Assembly: GCF_007362775.1 (NCBI RefSeq)
Contig: NZ_CP041692.1
Span: 1,984,001 to 2,048,000, forward strand
Source: Microlunatus elymi
Lineage (GTDB): Bacteria > Actinomycetota > Actinomycetes > Propionibacteriales > Propionibacteriaceae
Length of the DNA stretch: 64,000 nucleotides
Reading direction: 5' to 3'
The stretch's first letter is position 1, and each line of letters starts with the position of its first letter. The notes beneath the pieces are model-generated. The model was not told the DNA's origin. It saw only the letters and a list, made by a program, of their open reading frames with translations, and did not search any database. The position numbers were made by a program, and so were the translations under genes. This document shows, piece after piece, positions 43,865 through 53,100 of the stretch.

Positions 43865-44860
43865 TCAGCGGACGATCAATCGGCGTTCCGCGGCCGGGAC
43901 GATCTCGCCGATGATCGGGTAACCGGGCAATTCGCCGGCCACCAGCAGACCGCCGCTGGTCTGCGCGTCGGCCAACAGCAGCAACTCGTCCTCGTCCAGC
44001 CGGGTGTCCAGTTGACCCTGGACCCAGGCCAGATTGCGGCGGGTGCCGCCGCTGACGTAGCCGTCGGTCAGTGACTGCCGCGCGCCATCGAGGTAATCGA
44101 CGGCCGCATGGTCGATGACGAAGGACACGTCGGAGGCTCGGGCCATCTTGTAGCCGTGACCCAGCAGCCCGAACCCGGTCACATCGGTGGCCGCGAGTAC
44201 GCCCCGGGTGTGGGCGGCGTCGGCGGCGGCTGCGTTCAGCGTCGTCATCGTCTCGATCGCCTGGTCGAACACCTCGCCGGTGGCCTTGTGCCGGTTGTTC
44301 AGCACGCCGATGCCCAGCGGTTTGGTCAGCGTCAGCGGCAGACCCGGCTCGGCGGCGTCGTTGCGGAACAGCCGGTTCTCGTCGGCCAGTCCGGTCACCG
44401 CCAGGCCGTACTTCGGCTCGGGGTCGTCGATGCTCTGCCCGCCGGCCAGGTGCAGGTGTGCCTGCCTGGCCACCTCGGCGCCGCCGCGCAGCACCTCGGC
44501 CAGCAACTCCATCGGCAGCACCTCCCGCGGCCAACCGACCAGGTTGAGCCCGATCAGCGGCTCGGCCCCCATCGCGTAGATGTCGGAGAGTGCGTTGGCG
44601 GCGGCGATCTGGCCGAAGTCGTACGCGTTGTCCACCACGGCGGTGAAGAAGTCGGTGGTGGCGACCACGGCCCGTCCGCTGTGGTCGATGCGGACGACGG
44701 CGGCGTCGTCGCCGGTGTCCAGGCCGACCAGCAGATCAGGTGTCGTCCACGGCGCCAGACCGGCCAGCGTCTGCTCCAGCTCGCCCGGCGGGATCTTGCA
44801 CGCGCATCCGCCGCCGTGGGCGTACTGGGTCAGTCGGTAGTCGCTCAGCTCGATGGCCAT
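43865..44860 (-). CDS. selD: Selenide, water dikinase
   Basis: A 331-residue SelD that makes selenophosphate from selenide and ATP, the Se donor for Sec-tRNA. The catalytic loop is GGGCACKIPP, with Cys19 (in E. coli C17) and Cys21, Lys22; this is the cysteine form, not a selenoprotein form. ATP and metal-binding segments are GLDTGDDAAVVRI, AANALSDIYAMGAEP and ATDVTGFGLLGHG. The ATG at 44860 is directly divergent from the tRNA-Sec/selA side. It is convergent with the FDH operon. Confidence 0.95.
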   Translation of the reverse strand: MAIELSDYRLTQYAHGGGCACKIPPGELEQTLAGLAPWTTPDLLVGLDTGDDAAVVRIDHSGRAVVATTDFFTAVVDNAYDFGQIAAANALSDIYAMGAEPLIGLNLVGWPREVLPMELLAEVLRGGAEVARQAHLHLAGGQSIDDPEPKYGLAVTGLADENRLFRNDAAEPGLPLTLTKPLGIGVLNNRHKATGEVFDQAIETMTTLNAAAADAAHTRGVLAATDVTGFGLLGHGYKMARASDVSFVIDHAAVDYLDGARQSLTDGYVSGGTRRNLAWVQGQLDTRLDEDELLLLADAQTSGGLLVAGELPGYPIIGEIVPAAERRLIVR

Positions 44861-44880
44861 GTGACGCACTCTAGGGGCCG

Positions 44881-44909
44881 CGGTCCGGACCGGATCATGA
44901 TCGCTACGC
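44881..44909. promoter_or_regulatory. Adjacent palindromes and possible promoter upstream of tRNA-Sec
   Basis: CGGTCCGGACCG (44881-44892) and GATCATGATC (44893-44902) are perfect back-to-back palindromes in the divergent region between selD and the tRNA-Sec gene. TACGCT at 44904-44909 is at -10 distance from the tRNA 5' end. It may control both directions. Confidence 0.4.
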
Positions 44910-44917
44910 TGCTGCGC

Positions 44918-45013
44918 GGAGGCGTACAGGTGCCTGGTGGCCCTCCCGGTCTTCAAAACCGGTGAAGCCGAGTAGCTCGGCTTGGCGGGTTCGATTCCCG
45001 TCCGTCTCCGCCA
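44918..45013 (+). tRNA. selC: Selenocysteine tRNA (UCA anticodon)
   Basis: A 96-nt tRNA-Sec with encoded CCA. The acceptor stem begins GGAGGCG and ends CGTCTCC before GCCA, an 8-bp stem typical of tRNA-Sec. The anticodon loop is CTTCAAA (TCA at 44953-44955), enclosed by CCGGT/ACCGG. The long variable arm AAGCCGAGTAGCTCGGCTT and the T arm GCGGGTTCGATTCCCGT are visible. It is followed 40 bp later by selA. Confidence 0.95.
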
Positions 45014-45053
45014 AGTACGTGCGGGTTGTTGCCGGACACGGAGGGTGCCGAGG

Positions 45054-46367
45054 ATGGCGCACGACGAGCAGGATCCGCGCCGGGCGGTGCCACGCACCGA
45101 CCTGGTGCTGGCAGATCCGCGCCTGCAGCGGGCCGGTTCGGCGCTCGGCCCGCGGCTGATCAAGCAGGCGGTCCGGACCGCGCAGGATCGGGCCCGAGCC
45201 GGGATGATCGCACCGTCGGAGGTCACCGACGTGGCCGTCGGACTGCTGCCGTCGGCGGCCACCAGCATCCAGCCGGTGCTGAACGCGACCGGGATCGTGC
45301 TGCACACCAACCTCGGCCGGGCCAGGTTGTCGACGGCTGCCCTGCAGGCGATCGAACGCGCCGGTGGTGCCACCGACGTGGAGTTCGATCTGGACACCGG
45401 CCGGCGAGCCCGGCGCGGCCGCGGAGCACTCGCCGCGTTGCGGGCCGCCGTGCCCGCTGCCGGCGCCGTGGCGGTGGTCAACAACGGGGCGGCCGCGTTG
45501 CTGCTCGCCGTGACCGCGTTGGCGGCCGGTCGTGAGGTCGTGATCAGCCGAGGTGAGCTGGTCGAGATCGGTGACGGATTCCGGCTGCACGAGTTGATCA
45601 CCTCCACCGGCGCCCGGCTGCGTGAGGTCGGCAGTACGAACCGGACCAAGCTCAGCGACTACGCCGACGCGATCGGCCCGGACACCGGCTGCATCGTCAA
45701 GGTGCATCCGAGCAACTTCAGCATCTGCGGCTTCACCTCCAGCGTTGCGGTCGATGATCTTGCCGGCCTGGGCGTGCCGGTGGTGGCCGACATCGGCAGC
45801 GGGCTGCTGGCTGCCGATCCGCTGCTCGCCGACGAACCTGATGCGGATTCGATGTTGCGGTCCGGCGCTGCGGTGGTCACCGCAAGTGGCGACAAGCTGC
45901 TGGGCGGACCGCAGGCAGGTCTGCTGCTCGGCGAGGCGGAGATCATCGAACGACTCCGGCGACATCCGATGGCACGTGCCGTACGCGTGGACAAGCTGAC
46001 GCTGGCAGCGCTGGAGGCGACCGTGTCCGGCCCGGCCACCCCGACCTGGCACTCCCTGCACGTCGAGCCGGAGGCGCTGCGGGCTCGGACCGAGGCCGTC
46101 GCGGCAGCGGTCGCCGACGTTCTGGGCGCCTCCGTGGTGCCGTCCGACGGTGCGGTCGGCGGTGGCAGCGCGCCGGGTTTGTCGTTGCCTGGTTGGGCTC
46201 TCGCGCTCCCGGCCCCGTACGCGCATCGGTTGCGGACCGGACAACCGCCGGTTGTGGGCCGGGTCGAGGACGGGCGGTGCCTGCTGGATCTGCGCTGCGT
46301 GCCGGCCGAGTGTGATCCGCTGATCATCGACGCGATCAACAACGCCGCTCGGCAGGAGGCGCGCTAG
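45054..46367 (+). CDS. selA: L-seryl-tRNA(Sec) selenium transferase
   Basis: A 437-residue PLP-dependent SelA that converts Ser-tRNA-Sec to Sec-tRNA-Sec using selenophosphate. Landmarks: N-terminal VLNATGIVLHTNLGRARLS, the central VNNGAAALLLAVTALAAGREVVISRGELVEIG, and the PLP lysine K281 in ASGDKLLGGPQAG. The ATG at 45054 after GAGGGTGCCGAGG is the start; the frame upstream crosses the tRNA gene. It abuts selB directly. Confidence 0.95.
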   Translation: MAHDEQDPRRAVPRTDLVLADPRLQRAGSALGPRLIKQAVRTAQDRARAGMIAPSEVTDVAVGLLPSAATSIQPVLNATGIVLHTNLGRARLSTAALQAIERAGGATDVEFDLDTGRRARRGRGALAALRAAVPAAGAVAVVNNGAAALLLAVTALAAGREVVISRGELVEIGDGFRLHELITSTGARLREVGSTNRTKLSDYADAIGPDTGCIVKVHPSNFSICGFTSSVAVDDLAGLGVPVVADIGSGLLAADPLLADEPDADSMLRSGAAVVTASGDKLLGGPQAGLLLGEAEIIERLRRHPMARAVRVDKLTLAALEATVSGPATPTWHSLHVEPEALRARTEAVAAAVADVLGASVVPSDGAVGGGSAPGLSLPGWALALPAPYAHRLRTGQPPVVGRVEDGRCLLDLRCVPAECDPLIIDAINNAARQEAR

Positions 46368-48194
46368 GTGCACGTGATCGCGACCGCGGGTCATGTTGAT
46401 CATGGAAAATCGACCCTGGTCCGGGCGCTGACCGGGATGGATCCGGATCGGCTCGCCGAGGAGAAGCGGCGCGGGCTGACCATCGAACTCGGTTATGCGT
46501 GGACCACCTTGGATCCGGAAGGTCTCGCCGATCCGCAACTCGCCTTCGTCGACGTGCCCGGCCACGAACGCTTCATCGCCACCATGCTCGCCGGTCTCGG
46601 ACCGTCGCCGGCGGTGATGTTCGTGGTGGCCGCGGACGAGGGCTGGCGGCAACAGTCCGAAGATCATCTCGCGGCCGTGGACGCGCTGGGGATCACCGAC
46701 GGACTGCTGGTGGTCAGCCGCAGTGATCTTGCTGATCCCGAACCGGCTCTGGCACAGGCGGCCGCGCGGATCGCCGAGTCGAGCCTGGGCACGGTGCCTG
46801 CGGTCGCGGTCTCGGCAAAGACGGGCGCAGGACTTCCGCAACTGCGTACGGAGTTGGCCGGGCTGGCCGGCCGGCTCCCGAAGCCGAACCTCGACGGCCG
46901 GGTCCGGCTGTGGATCGATCGCTGCTTCTCGATCCGGGGTGCCGGGACCGTGATCACGGGGACGCTGGGCTCCGGTCAGCTGGCCGTCGGCGACCAGCTC
47001 GAGCTGGACGGTCGCCGGGTCCAGGTGCGTGCCCTGCAGTCACTCGGTCAGGATCACCAGCGGGTCGACGCGGTGGCCAGGGTGGCGGTGAATCTGCGCG
47101 GAGTCGGCACCGGCGAGGTGGGCCGCGGAACCGCCCTGCTCACCCCAGGCGCGTGGCCCCGGTCGGCGGTCGTTGACGTCCGTTGCCGGGCCGCGATGCC
47201 GCCCGAGGGCCTCCCCATAAACCTGGTCGGTCACCTGGGCACGGCCGCGGTCCCGGTCCGACTGCGACCGCTCGGCGGACCGATCGTCCGGCTCACCTTG
47301 CAGCACCCGTTGCCGGTCGCAGCCGGGGACCGGTTGGTGCTGCGCGATCCGAGTCGGCACACCGTCGCCGGTGGGGCGATCGTGCTCGACGTCGACCCAC
47401 CGGAGTTGCGCCGGCGCGGCGCAGCACGACAGCGTGCGCAGGAACTGCTGGAGCGTGAAGTCGCGCCGGACGATGCCGTGCTGGCCGGGGAGGTCCGCCG
47501 CCGTGGCGCGGTCCGACGGTCCGAGCTGGAGCTGCACGGGGTGCCGGTGTCCGATCCGGGCGAGTTGATCTTGGTCGACGACTGGCTCGTCGACCCACAA
47601 GCCTGGCTTGGCTGGCAGCAGGAGCTGCGGAGGGTCGTCGGCGACCGGGCTCGTACCGATCCGCTCGACCCGACTGTGACCATCGACGCCGTCCGGCACT
47701 TGATCGTGGTGCCTGATCGACAGTTGATCCCACAACTCGTGCGTGCCTCCGGGCTGCTGATCCGTGACGGCCGGGTCACCGACCCAGACGTGGCCGCCCG
47801 CGGTCTGGGCGCGGCCGAGCTCGGCCTTGGAGAGCTGGCCAGGCAACTCGACGCGGCACCGTTCGCCGCGCCGACCCAACCCGAGCTCGACGGCTGGGGG
47901 CTCGGCCGGCAGGAGTTGGCCGCAGCTGAACGGGCCGGCCGGATCATCCGGCTCACCGACGAGGTGGTGCTGCTGCCGGCGGCACCCGAGCTCGCCGCCC
48001 GCATCCTGGCCGAGCTGCCGCAACCGTTCACCGCCGGCGAGGCCCGGCAGGTGCTGAACACGACCCGCCGGGTGATCATCCCGCTGCTGGAGCACCTGGA
48101 CCGTCGCGGTTGGACCACCCATATCGACCCGAATCACCGGCAGGTGCGGGCCGATCGGCCCAGCACATCCGATCGCCCCAGCACACTTGGGTGA
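46368..48194 (+). CDS. selB: Selenocysteine-specific elongation factor
   Basis: A 608-residue SelB with an N-terminal EF-Tu-like GTPase: G1 GHVDHGKST (residues 8-16), G3 DVPGHE and a G4 region reading VVSRSDL in place of NKxD. C-terminal winged-helix domains (about 380-600) bind the SECIS hairpin. The GTG follows the TAG stop of selA without any gap. The last codons contain a 19-bp tandem repeat (CCGATCG-CCCAGCACA twice), giving SDRPST-type repeats. A hairpin (48171-48196) overlaps the end. Confidence 0.93.
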   Translation: MHVIATAGHVDHGKSTLVRALTGMDPDRLAEEKRRGLTIELGYAWTTLDPEGLADPQLAFVDVPGHERFIATMLAGLGPSPAVMFVVAADEGWRQQSEDHLAAVDALGITDGLLVVSRSDLADPEPALAQAAARIAESSLGTVPAVAVSAKTGAGLPQLRTELAGLAGRLPKPNLDGRVRLWIDRCFSIRGAGTVITGTLGSGQLAVGDQLELDGRRVQVRALQSLGQDHQRVDAVARVAVNLRGVGTGEVGRGTALLTPGAWPRSAVVDVRCRAAMPPEGLPINLVGHLGTAAVPVRLRPLGGPIVRLTLQHPLPVAAGDRLVLRDPSRHTVAGGAIVLDVDPPELRRRGAARQRAQELLEREVAPDDAVLAGEVRRRGAVRRSELELHGVPVSDPGELILVDDWLVDPQAWLGWQQELRRVVGDRARTDPLDPTVTIDAVRHLIVVPDRQLIPQLVRASGLLIRDGRVTDPDVAARGLGAAELGLGELARQLDAAPFAAPTQPELDGWGLGRQELAAAERAGRIIRLTDEVVLLPAAPELAARILAELPQPFTAGEARQVLNTTRRVIIPLLEHLDRRGWTTHIDPNHRQVRADRPSTSDRPSTLG

Positions 48195-48196
48195 TC
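48171..48196. terminator. Hairpin between selB and the MATE gene
   Basis: GATCGCCC (48171-48178) and GGGTGATC (48189-48196), one mismatch, overlap the selB stop and precede the convergent MATE end at 48201. It could terminate both transcripts. Confidence 0.4.
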
Positions 48197-48200
48197 GCGA

Positions 48201-49627
48201 TCAGGCGTGTTCGAGGACGGCCTCGGCGCGTTGCAGACTTCCTTCGCCCAGCCCCCGGTTGATCGCCGTACGGGAGATCATCCACATCGTGACGCCGGCG
48301 ACCAGCACCAGACCTTCACTGACGGTCAGCGCCCAGATGATCCCGTCGAGCCCGAACCAGAGGTTCGCCAGGATGACGATCGGGATGAACAGGATCCCCT
48401 GTGTCGTCGACATGATCGTGGCCGGCAGGGCATGTCCGGTGGCCTGGAACAGCGAAGTGATCAGGCCGCTGAACCCGTTGAAGATCATCGAGACGAGCTG
48501 TGCGGTGATGATGGTGGCGCCGAGCGTCAGCAGGGAGGGATCGGCAACGAACGCGGAGAAGACCTGGTCGCGGAAGCCGAAGACGATCACCGAGAAGATC
48601 AGCGCGATGCCACCGACCGTGATCGCGGCCCCGCGCAATGATGCCGACAGGCGCTGACGGTCTCCTTTCCCGAACGCGTACGCGAGCAACGGCAACACGC
48701 CGAGGGTCACGCCCATGATCAGGAACTCGGGCACTTGAGCGATCCGGACCGCGACCCCCATCGCCGCCAGCGGGCCGTCCCCATAATGTGCGGCAAGGTT
48801 GTTCAGCACCAGCGAGGTGACGATCAGGAAGCCGGCCTGCACGAGCTCACCGACGCCGACTCCGAGGACGGGCTTGAGCACGTCGGGGGAGAGGGTGAAC
48901 CATTTCGGCGCAAGGCTGACGTGCTCGCCGTGCCGGGACAGCCAGCCGACGAAGTAGATCACGCTGATCAGATTGGCCAGGCCGACCGCCAGCGCGGCCC
49001 CGGCAACACCCAGGGGCAGGACCAGGATGAACAGCACGTCGAACACCAGGTTGCCGAGGGTCGACAGGATCAGGCCGATCATCACCTGCCGGGCTGCTCC
49101 CTGCGCTCGTACGAGTTGTTCGAGACAGAACGCGGTGGCCAGCACCGGTACGAACGCGAGCAGCAGGCCGACGAAATCGCTGGTCGCCGGTAGTGCGGTC
49201 GAGTTCGCGCCCAGCGCGGAGACCAGCGGATGCAGGAAGACGAGCCCGATGCCACCGAGCACGGCTCCGACTCCGGCGGCGCCCCAGACCGAGAAGGCTG
49301 AGACGTGCTTGATCCGGGCTGCCTGGCCGGGTCGTGCTCGGATGCGCCGAGCAGCCGGGACACCAGTGCACTACCGCCGCTGCCGAAGACTCCGCCGACG
49401 GCCATCACCAGGCCGAGAATCGGCGAACCGAAGGTCACTGCGGCCAGCAGCGTGGGATCGTGAAGTGAGCCGATGAAGCCGGCGTTGATCACGTTGTAGA
49501 CGGCGCTGACGATCAACGCGGCCGCCATCGGCACACAGAGGTGGATGATCGCGCGCACGATCGGCGCCGACGACAGATACCAGCGGTTGGTGCCGACCGT
49601 GTCGGCACTCGTGTTCGAGGTGCTCAT
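48201..49627 (-). pseudogene. MATE-family efflux transporter disrupted by one frameshift
   Basis: The N-terminal part starts at 49627 (MSTSNTSADTVG, then two or three membrane segments and SRLLGASEHDPARQ) and the C-terminal part reads in another frame (KHVSAFSVWGAAGVGAVLGG through to SLQRAEAVLEHA, ending at 48201). Adding one G near 49318 would restore QARIKHVSAFSV, as in intact MATE proteins. Thus a single-base deletion (or a sequencing error) breaks a roughly 475-residue sodium or proton-coupled multidrug exporter. It is downstream of, and probably controlled by, the MarR gene. Confidence 0.8.
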
Positions 49628-49729
49628 GGTGCTCCTTCAGGGCAGGATGCAGCGATTCGGTTGCCTTATGGGCGTGGTTGGGTGCGCGTCGACAGTCTCG
49701 ACGCGATCAAGGGGCTGTCCGGCCCGCGG

Positions 49730-50176
49730 CTACGAGCGGGTGGGTCGCGGCAGCGCCGAGGTCACCTTGGTCAGCAGGGAGTGCAGGGTGTCGCGTTCGT
49801 CTTGATCGAGCGGGGCGAGGATCGTTTCCTCGGCATGCTGCATTGCGACGTCGAAACCGGAGATGAGCTCGGCCCCGGCGTCGGTCGCATAAACCCGTTT
49901 GCTGCGCTCGTTTCCCTTCTCCGTACGGCGTTCGATCAGGCCTCTGCGCTCCAATCCCTGCAGCAGGCTGGAGACGCTGGCCGCGGTGGTCCGGGTCAGT
50001 TCGACGAGGTCGCGTTGGATCGCGCCCGGGTTCTGCGTGACGTAGCCGAGCACGAAGCTTTGCTGATGGGTCAGATCGCGCTCACGGATCCACTCCATCC
50101 CGGCTTGCTGCTGCGCCCAGCCGACCCAGCGGAGCAGCTCGAGGTTGCTGGTGGGATCCATCTCGCGCTCGGTCAT
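49730..50176 (-). CDS. MarR family transcriptional regulator
   Basis: A 148-residue MarR protein with a winged-helix core (TSNLELLRWVGWAQ, QQSFVLGYVTQNPGAIQRDL, TRTTAASVSSLLQGLERRGLIERR, then the wing TEKGNERSKRVYATDAG). Upstream of its ATG (50176) is the perfect palindrome GTTAGAGCTCTAAC, so it likely represses itself and the MATE gene, which starts about 100 bp downstream. The start could also be the MDPT methionine a few codons later. Confidence 0.88.
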   Translation of the reverse strand: MTEREMDPTSNLELLRWVGWAQQQAGMEWIRERDLTHQQSFVLGYVTQNPGAIQRDLVELTRTTAASVSSLLQGLERRGLIERRTEKGNERSKRVYATDAGAELISGFDVAMQHAEETILAPLDQDERDTLHSLLTKVTSALPRPTRS

Positions 50177-50192
50177 AGTAAGAAGTATGACT

Positions 50193-50206
50193 GTTAGAGC
50201 TCTAAC
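50193..50206. promoter_or_regulatory. MarR operator palindrome
   Basis: GTTAGAGCTCTAAC is a perfect 14-bp palindrome 17 bases before the MarR start, flanked by ACT/TGT. It is the expected kind of site for MarR autoregulation and may also overlap the promoter of the divergent hydrolase. Confidence 0.7.
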
Positions 50207-50309
50207 TGTCAAGCTTCGAACTGTGCGCTGAGCTGACATCCGTTCAAGACCCACCCGGGCGACGCCGGGATGCTGACGACATGACTGGTCCAGGTAAGGA
50301 GAAACGCTG

Positions 50310-51434
50310 ATGTGGGTGAAGTCCTGCGCCGCAGTTGTTGCAGCGCTGATCATGGTCGCCGGGCCGACTCCGGCTCGCGCGTCGGCTGACGCGTCACCTC
50401 GGCCCGGGCTGCGGGCCGAGCTCGGCAAGCTGGTCGAGGTCGACCGCATTCCTGGCGCCGCTGCCGTGGTCAGCCAGGACGGGCGGCCGGTCCGGCGCGC
50501 TGCTGCCGGTCTGGCCGACATTCCGGCGGGAAGGAGGATGCGGGCCGATGATCGCTTCCGGATCGCCTCGGTGACCAAGACGTTCGTGGCGACGGTCGTC
50601 CTGGAGTTGGTGCAGGAGCACCGGCTCGCGCTCGATCAGCCGATCGCCGGGCTGCTGCGAGAACCCGTACCGAATGCCGACAAGATCACCGTTCGCGAGT
50701 TGCTCAATCACAGCAGCGGGCTCTTCGACTACTCGTACGCGACCGGTTTCGATCCAGGTGCCGACTACACGCCGGCTCAGTTGATCGCGATGGCCGTCCA
50801 GCACCCGCCGTACTTCGCGCCCGGCACGGGATTCTTCTACTCCAGCACCAACTACATCGTGCTGGGCGAGGTCGTCCGGCAGCTGACCGGGCACTCGATC
50901 GCGTACGAGGTCCACAGCCGCCTGATCGACCGGCTCGGGTTACGCGGCACCAGCTTTCCCAGCACGGCGACGCCCGTCCCCAGGCAGGCTCGTGGGTACG
51001 CGTTCGCCTCGCCGCTGCCGTCGGACCGGGGCCCGGCCGTCGACGTGACGACCCGGACCAGTGCCAGTGCGGCCGGTGCGGCAGCGGCCATGGTGGGCAC
51101 CGCCGGCGATGCCGACCGGTTCCTCGCCGCGCTGTTGGGCGGTCGGCTGCTGTCGCGCAGCCTGCTCGCCCAGATGAAGGAGCCGACGCCCGGATCGGTG
51201 GCCTTCTTCACCGCCGCCGGCCTGCCGGGGATGAGCTACGGGCTCGGGCTGATGATCGGTTCGACCTCCTGTGGCACGGTTTATGGGTCGATGGGAGACA
51301 TCGACGGCTATGCCACCAGCGTGCTGCAGTTGCACCGCCGGCAGGTCGCGTTGTTCCTCAACACGAACTCGCTGCAACCCACGCTCTACCAGCGCACGAT
51401 CGCCATCGCCGAAGCGCAGCTCTGCCCGCGCTAG
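50310..51434 (+). CDS. Secreted serine hydrolase (class C beta-lactamase/penicillin-binding fold)
   Basis: A 374-residue protein with a signal peptide (MWVKSCAAVVAALIMVAGPTPARA, about 25 residues). The SxxK motif is SVTK (about residue 88). The second motif position reads FYSSTNYIVLG, so the usual YxN becomes Y-S-S. The third motif region is GSMGDIDGY instead of HxG/KTG-like. These changes suggest an esterase or peptidase and not a true beta-lactamase. AAGGAG precedes the ATG. Divergent from MarR. Confidence 0.8.
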   Translation: MWVKSCAAVVAALIMVAGPTPARASADASPRPGLRAELGKLVEVDRIPGAAAVVSQDGRPVRRAAAGLADIPAGRRMRADDRFRIASVTKTFVATVVLELVQEHRLALDQPIAGLLREPVPNADKITVRELLNHSSGLFDYSYATGFDPGADYTPAQLIAMAVQHPPYFAPGTGFFYSSTNYIVLGEVVRQLTGHSIAYEVHSRLIDRLGLRGTSFPSTATPVPRQARGYAFASPLPSDRGPAVDVTTRTSASAAGAAAAMVGTAGDADRFLAALLGGRLLSRSLLAQMKEPTPGSVAFFTAAGLPGMSYGLGLMIGSTSCGTVYGSMGDIDGYATSVLQLHRRQVALFLNTNSLQPTLYQRTIAIAEAQLCPR

Positions 51435-51437
51435 AGG

Positions 51438-51893
51438 TCAGCCGGCGGCCCGGCGCACCAGCTCGATGATCTTCTTCTCGGTCGCCGGAGTGATCTTGGT
51501 GATCGCGTACTCGGTCGGCCAGATGTCTCCGTCATCCAGCGCGGCCTGATCACTGAATCCGATGGTGGCGTAGCGAGTCTTGAACTTGGCCGCGTTCTTG
51601 AAATGACAGACGACCTTGCCGTTCTTGGCATAGGCGGGCATCCCGTACCAGGTCCGCGGCGTCAGCTCGGGTGCGGTCTCGCTGACGATGTCGTGGAACC
51701 TCGTCGCCAAGGCCCGGTCGACGTCGTTCATCTCGGCGATCTTGGCCAGTACGTCGGCCTCGCCGTCGGTCTTGCTCGTGCTGCCGCCTCGGCTGCGTTG
51801 GGCCTTCAGCTCATCGGCGTGTGCCTTCATCGCGGCTCGTTCGTCGGCGCTGAATCCGTCGTTCTTCGCCGTGCCGGTCGTCTTGGTTGCCAT
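51438..51893 (-). CDS. DUF1801 (YdhG-like) family protein
   Basis: A 151-residue protein of the DUF1801 group, related to YdhG/frataxin-like iron chaperones. Family pattern: TWYGMPAYAKNGKVVCHFKN and ATIGFSDQAALDDGDIWPTEYAI near the C-terminus. An N-terminal basic, Lys/Ser/Thr-rich stretch is added. A GGAAGG site fits the ATG at 51893 better than the one at 51899. Convergent with the hydrolase gene. Confidence 0.75.
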   Translation of the reverse strand: MATKTTGTAKNDGFSADERAAMKAHADELKAQRSRGGSTSKTDGEADVLAKIAEMNDVDRALATRFHDIVSETAPELTPRTWYGMPAYAKNGKVVCHFKNAAKFKTRYATIGFSDQAALDDGDIWPTEYAITKITPATEKKIIELVRRAAG

Positions 51894-52004
51894 GATCATT
51901 TTCCTTCCGTGGTGATCAACAAGACCAACCTACGGGGGAGCAGTGGTGGGGTGCTTCTTGAATCCTGATCGGTTCGCCGACTCGATCACCATCGGCGACC
52001 AAGA

Positions 52005-52979
52005 TCAGGATGCGGCCTGAGTCGACTGAGCGTCGCGGATCGCCTGTTCGAGATCCTTGCGGTTCATGCCGGACCGGCCACCGATGTCCAACGACTTGGC
52101 CAGGTCGTACAAGTCAGACTTGGACAGATCGGCCAATTCCGGCTCAGACTTGGACGACTCGCCCTTCCCGCCGGACTTGCCAGATTTGGCGGATCCACCG
52201 GACTTCCGCGCTCGTTCCACCGACGCCTTCAAGGCGGCTGTCAGGTCGACCACCTTGGCCTCGGGCTCCTCCTCGCCGGTCTCGAACTTCTCGTCCTTGC
52301 TCTTCGCCGCGACGAGTTCGTTGACCCGTTCGGTGTAGCGGTCGCGATACTTCTCCGGCTCCCAGTCGCTGGTCATCGAACCGATCAGGTCGGCCGCCAT
52401 GTCCAGGTCGCGCTTGGACAGGGACTTCGCATCCGGCGGATTGTCGATCACCGACTTCACCGATCGCACCTCGTCGGCGAAGAACATCGTCTCCAACATC
52501 AAGATGCCCTGGTACGGCCGGATCACTGCCAGATGTTCCTTGTTGCGCAGCACGAACGAGGCGACGCCGGCGCGACCGGACTTGTCGATCGCCGCCGCCA
52601 GCAGAGCGTACGGTTTGCCCGCACCCTCACCGCGCGGAGCCAGGTAGTAACTCTTCTGGTAATGCACCGGGTCGACCGCGGCGAGATCGACGAAGTCGTT
52701 GATCTCGATCGCCTTCGTCCGCTTCGGCTCGACCTCCTCCAGCTCCTTGTCGGTCAGCGTGACGTATTCGCCGTCGGGCAGTTCGGCACCCTTGACGATG
52801 TCGGAGTAGTCGACCTCCTCGCCGGTCTCGGCATTCACCCGCCGGTAGCGGATCCGCGACGTGGTGCCCTTCTCGAACTGATGGAAGCGCACCTCGTGTT
52901 CCTGCGTTGCGGGGTAGAGCCCGACGGGAATGCTGACCAGGCCGAAGGACAAGGTTCCGGTCCAGATCGCGCGTGGCAT
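52005..52979 (-). CDS. ku: Ku-like protein of bacterial non-homologous end joining
   Basis: A 324-residue bacterial Ku that binds DNA double-strand breaks as a ring dimer. Landmarks: N-terminal MPRAIWTGTLSFGLVSIPVGLYPA, YYLAPRGEGAGKPYALLAAAI, and a Lys/Gly/Ser-rich linker (about residues 265-290), followed by a SAP/Rho-like C-terminal segment ADLSKSDLYDLAKSLDIGGR. The ATG at 52979 is the family start; the frame extends further upstream. No LigD gene is seen in this window. Confidence 0.93.
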   Translation of the reverse strand: MPRAIWTGTLSFGLVSIPVGLYPATQEHEVRFHQFEKGTTSRIRYRRVNAETGEEVDYSDIVKGAELPDGEYVTLTDKELEEVEPKRTKAIEINDFVDLAAVDPVHYQKSYYLAPRGEGAGKPYALLAAAIDKSGRAGVASFVLRNKEHLAVIRPYQGILMLETMFFADEVRSVKSVIDNPPDAKSLSKRDLDMAADLIGSMTSDWEPEKYRDRYTERVNELVAAKSKDEKFETGEEEPEAKVVDLTAALKASVERARKSGGSAKSGKSGGKGESSKSEPELADLSKSDLYDLAKSLDIGGRSGMNRKDLEQAIRDAQSTQAAS

Positions 52980-53100
52980 CGGGTGATCACCATCCTTGAC
53001 GATTTCGGTCGACGGCCAGACCTCAGCATCGCACGTGGCTCGTACCCCGGCTGGCATCGCTGACACGCGACCGGCCGCGAGGCCGAACCGATCTGCTTGC

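Noticed and set aside
48201-49627. Two separate membrane-protein genes.
   Set aside because: The two frames join into one MATE protein if a single base is added, and both halves match one family.
50310-51434. Beta-lactamase resistance gene.
   Set aside because: The SxxK motif is present but the YxN and KTG-type motifs are altered, so a general serine hydrolase is a safer call.
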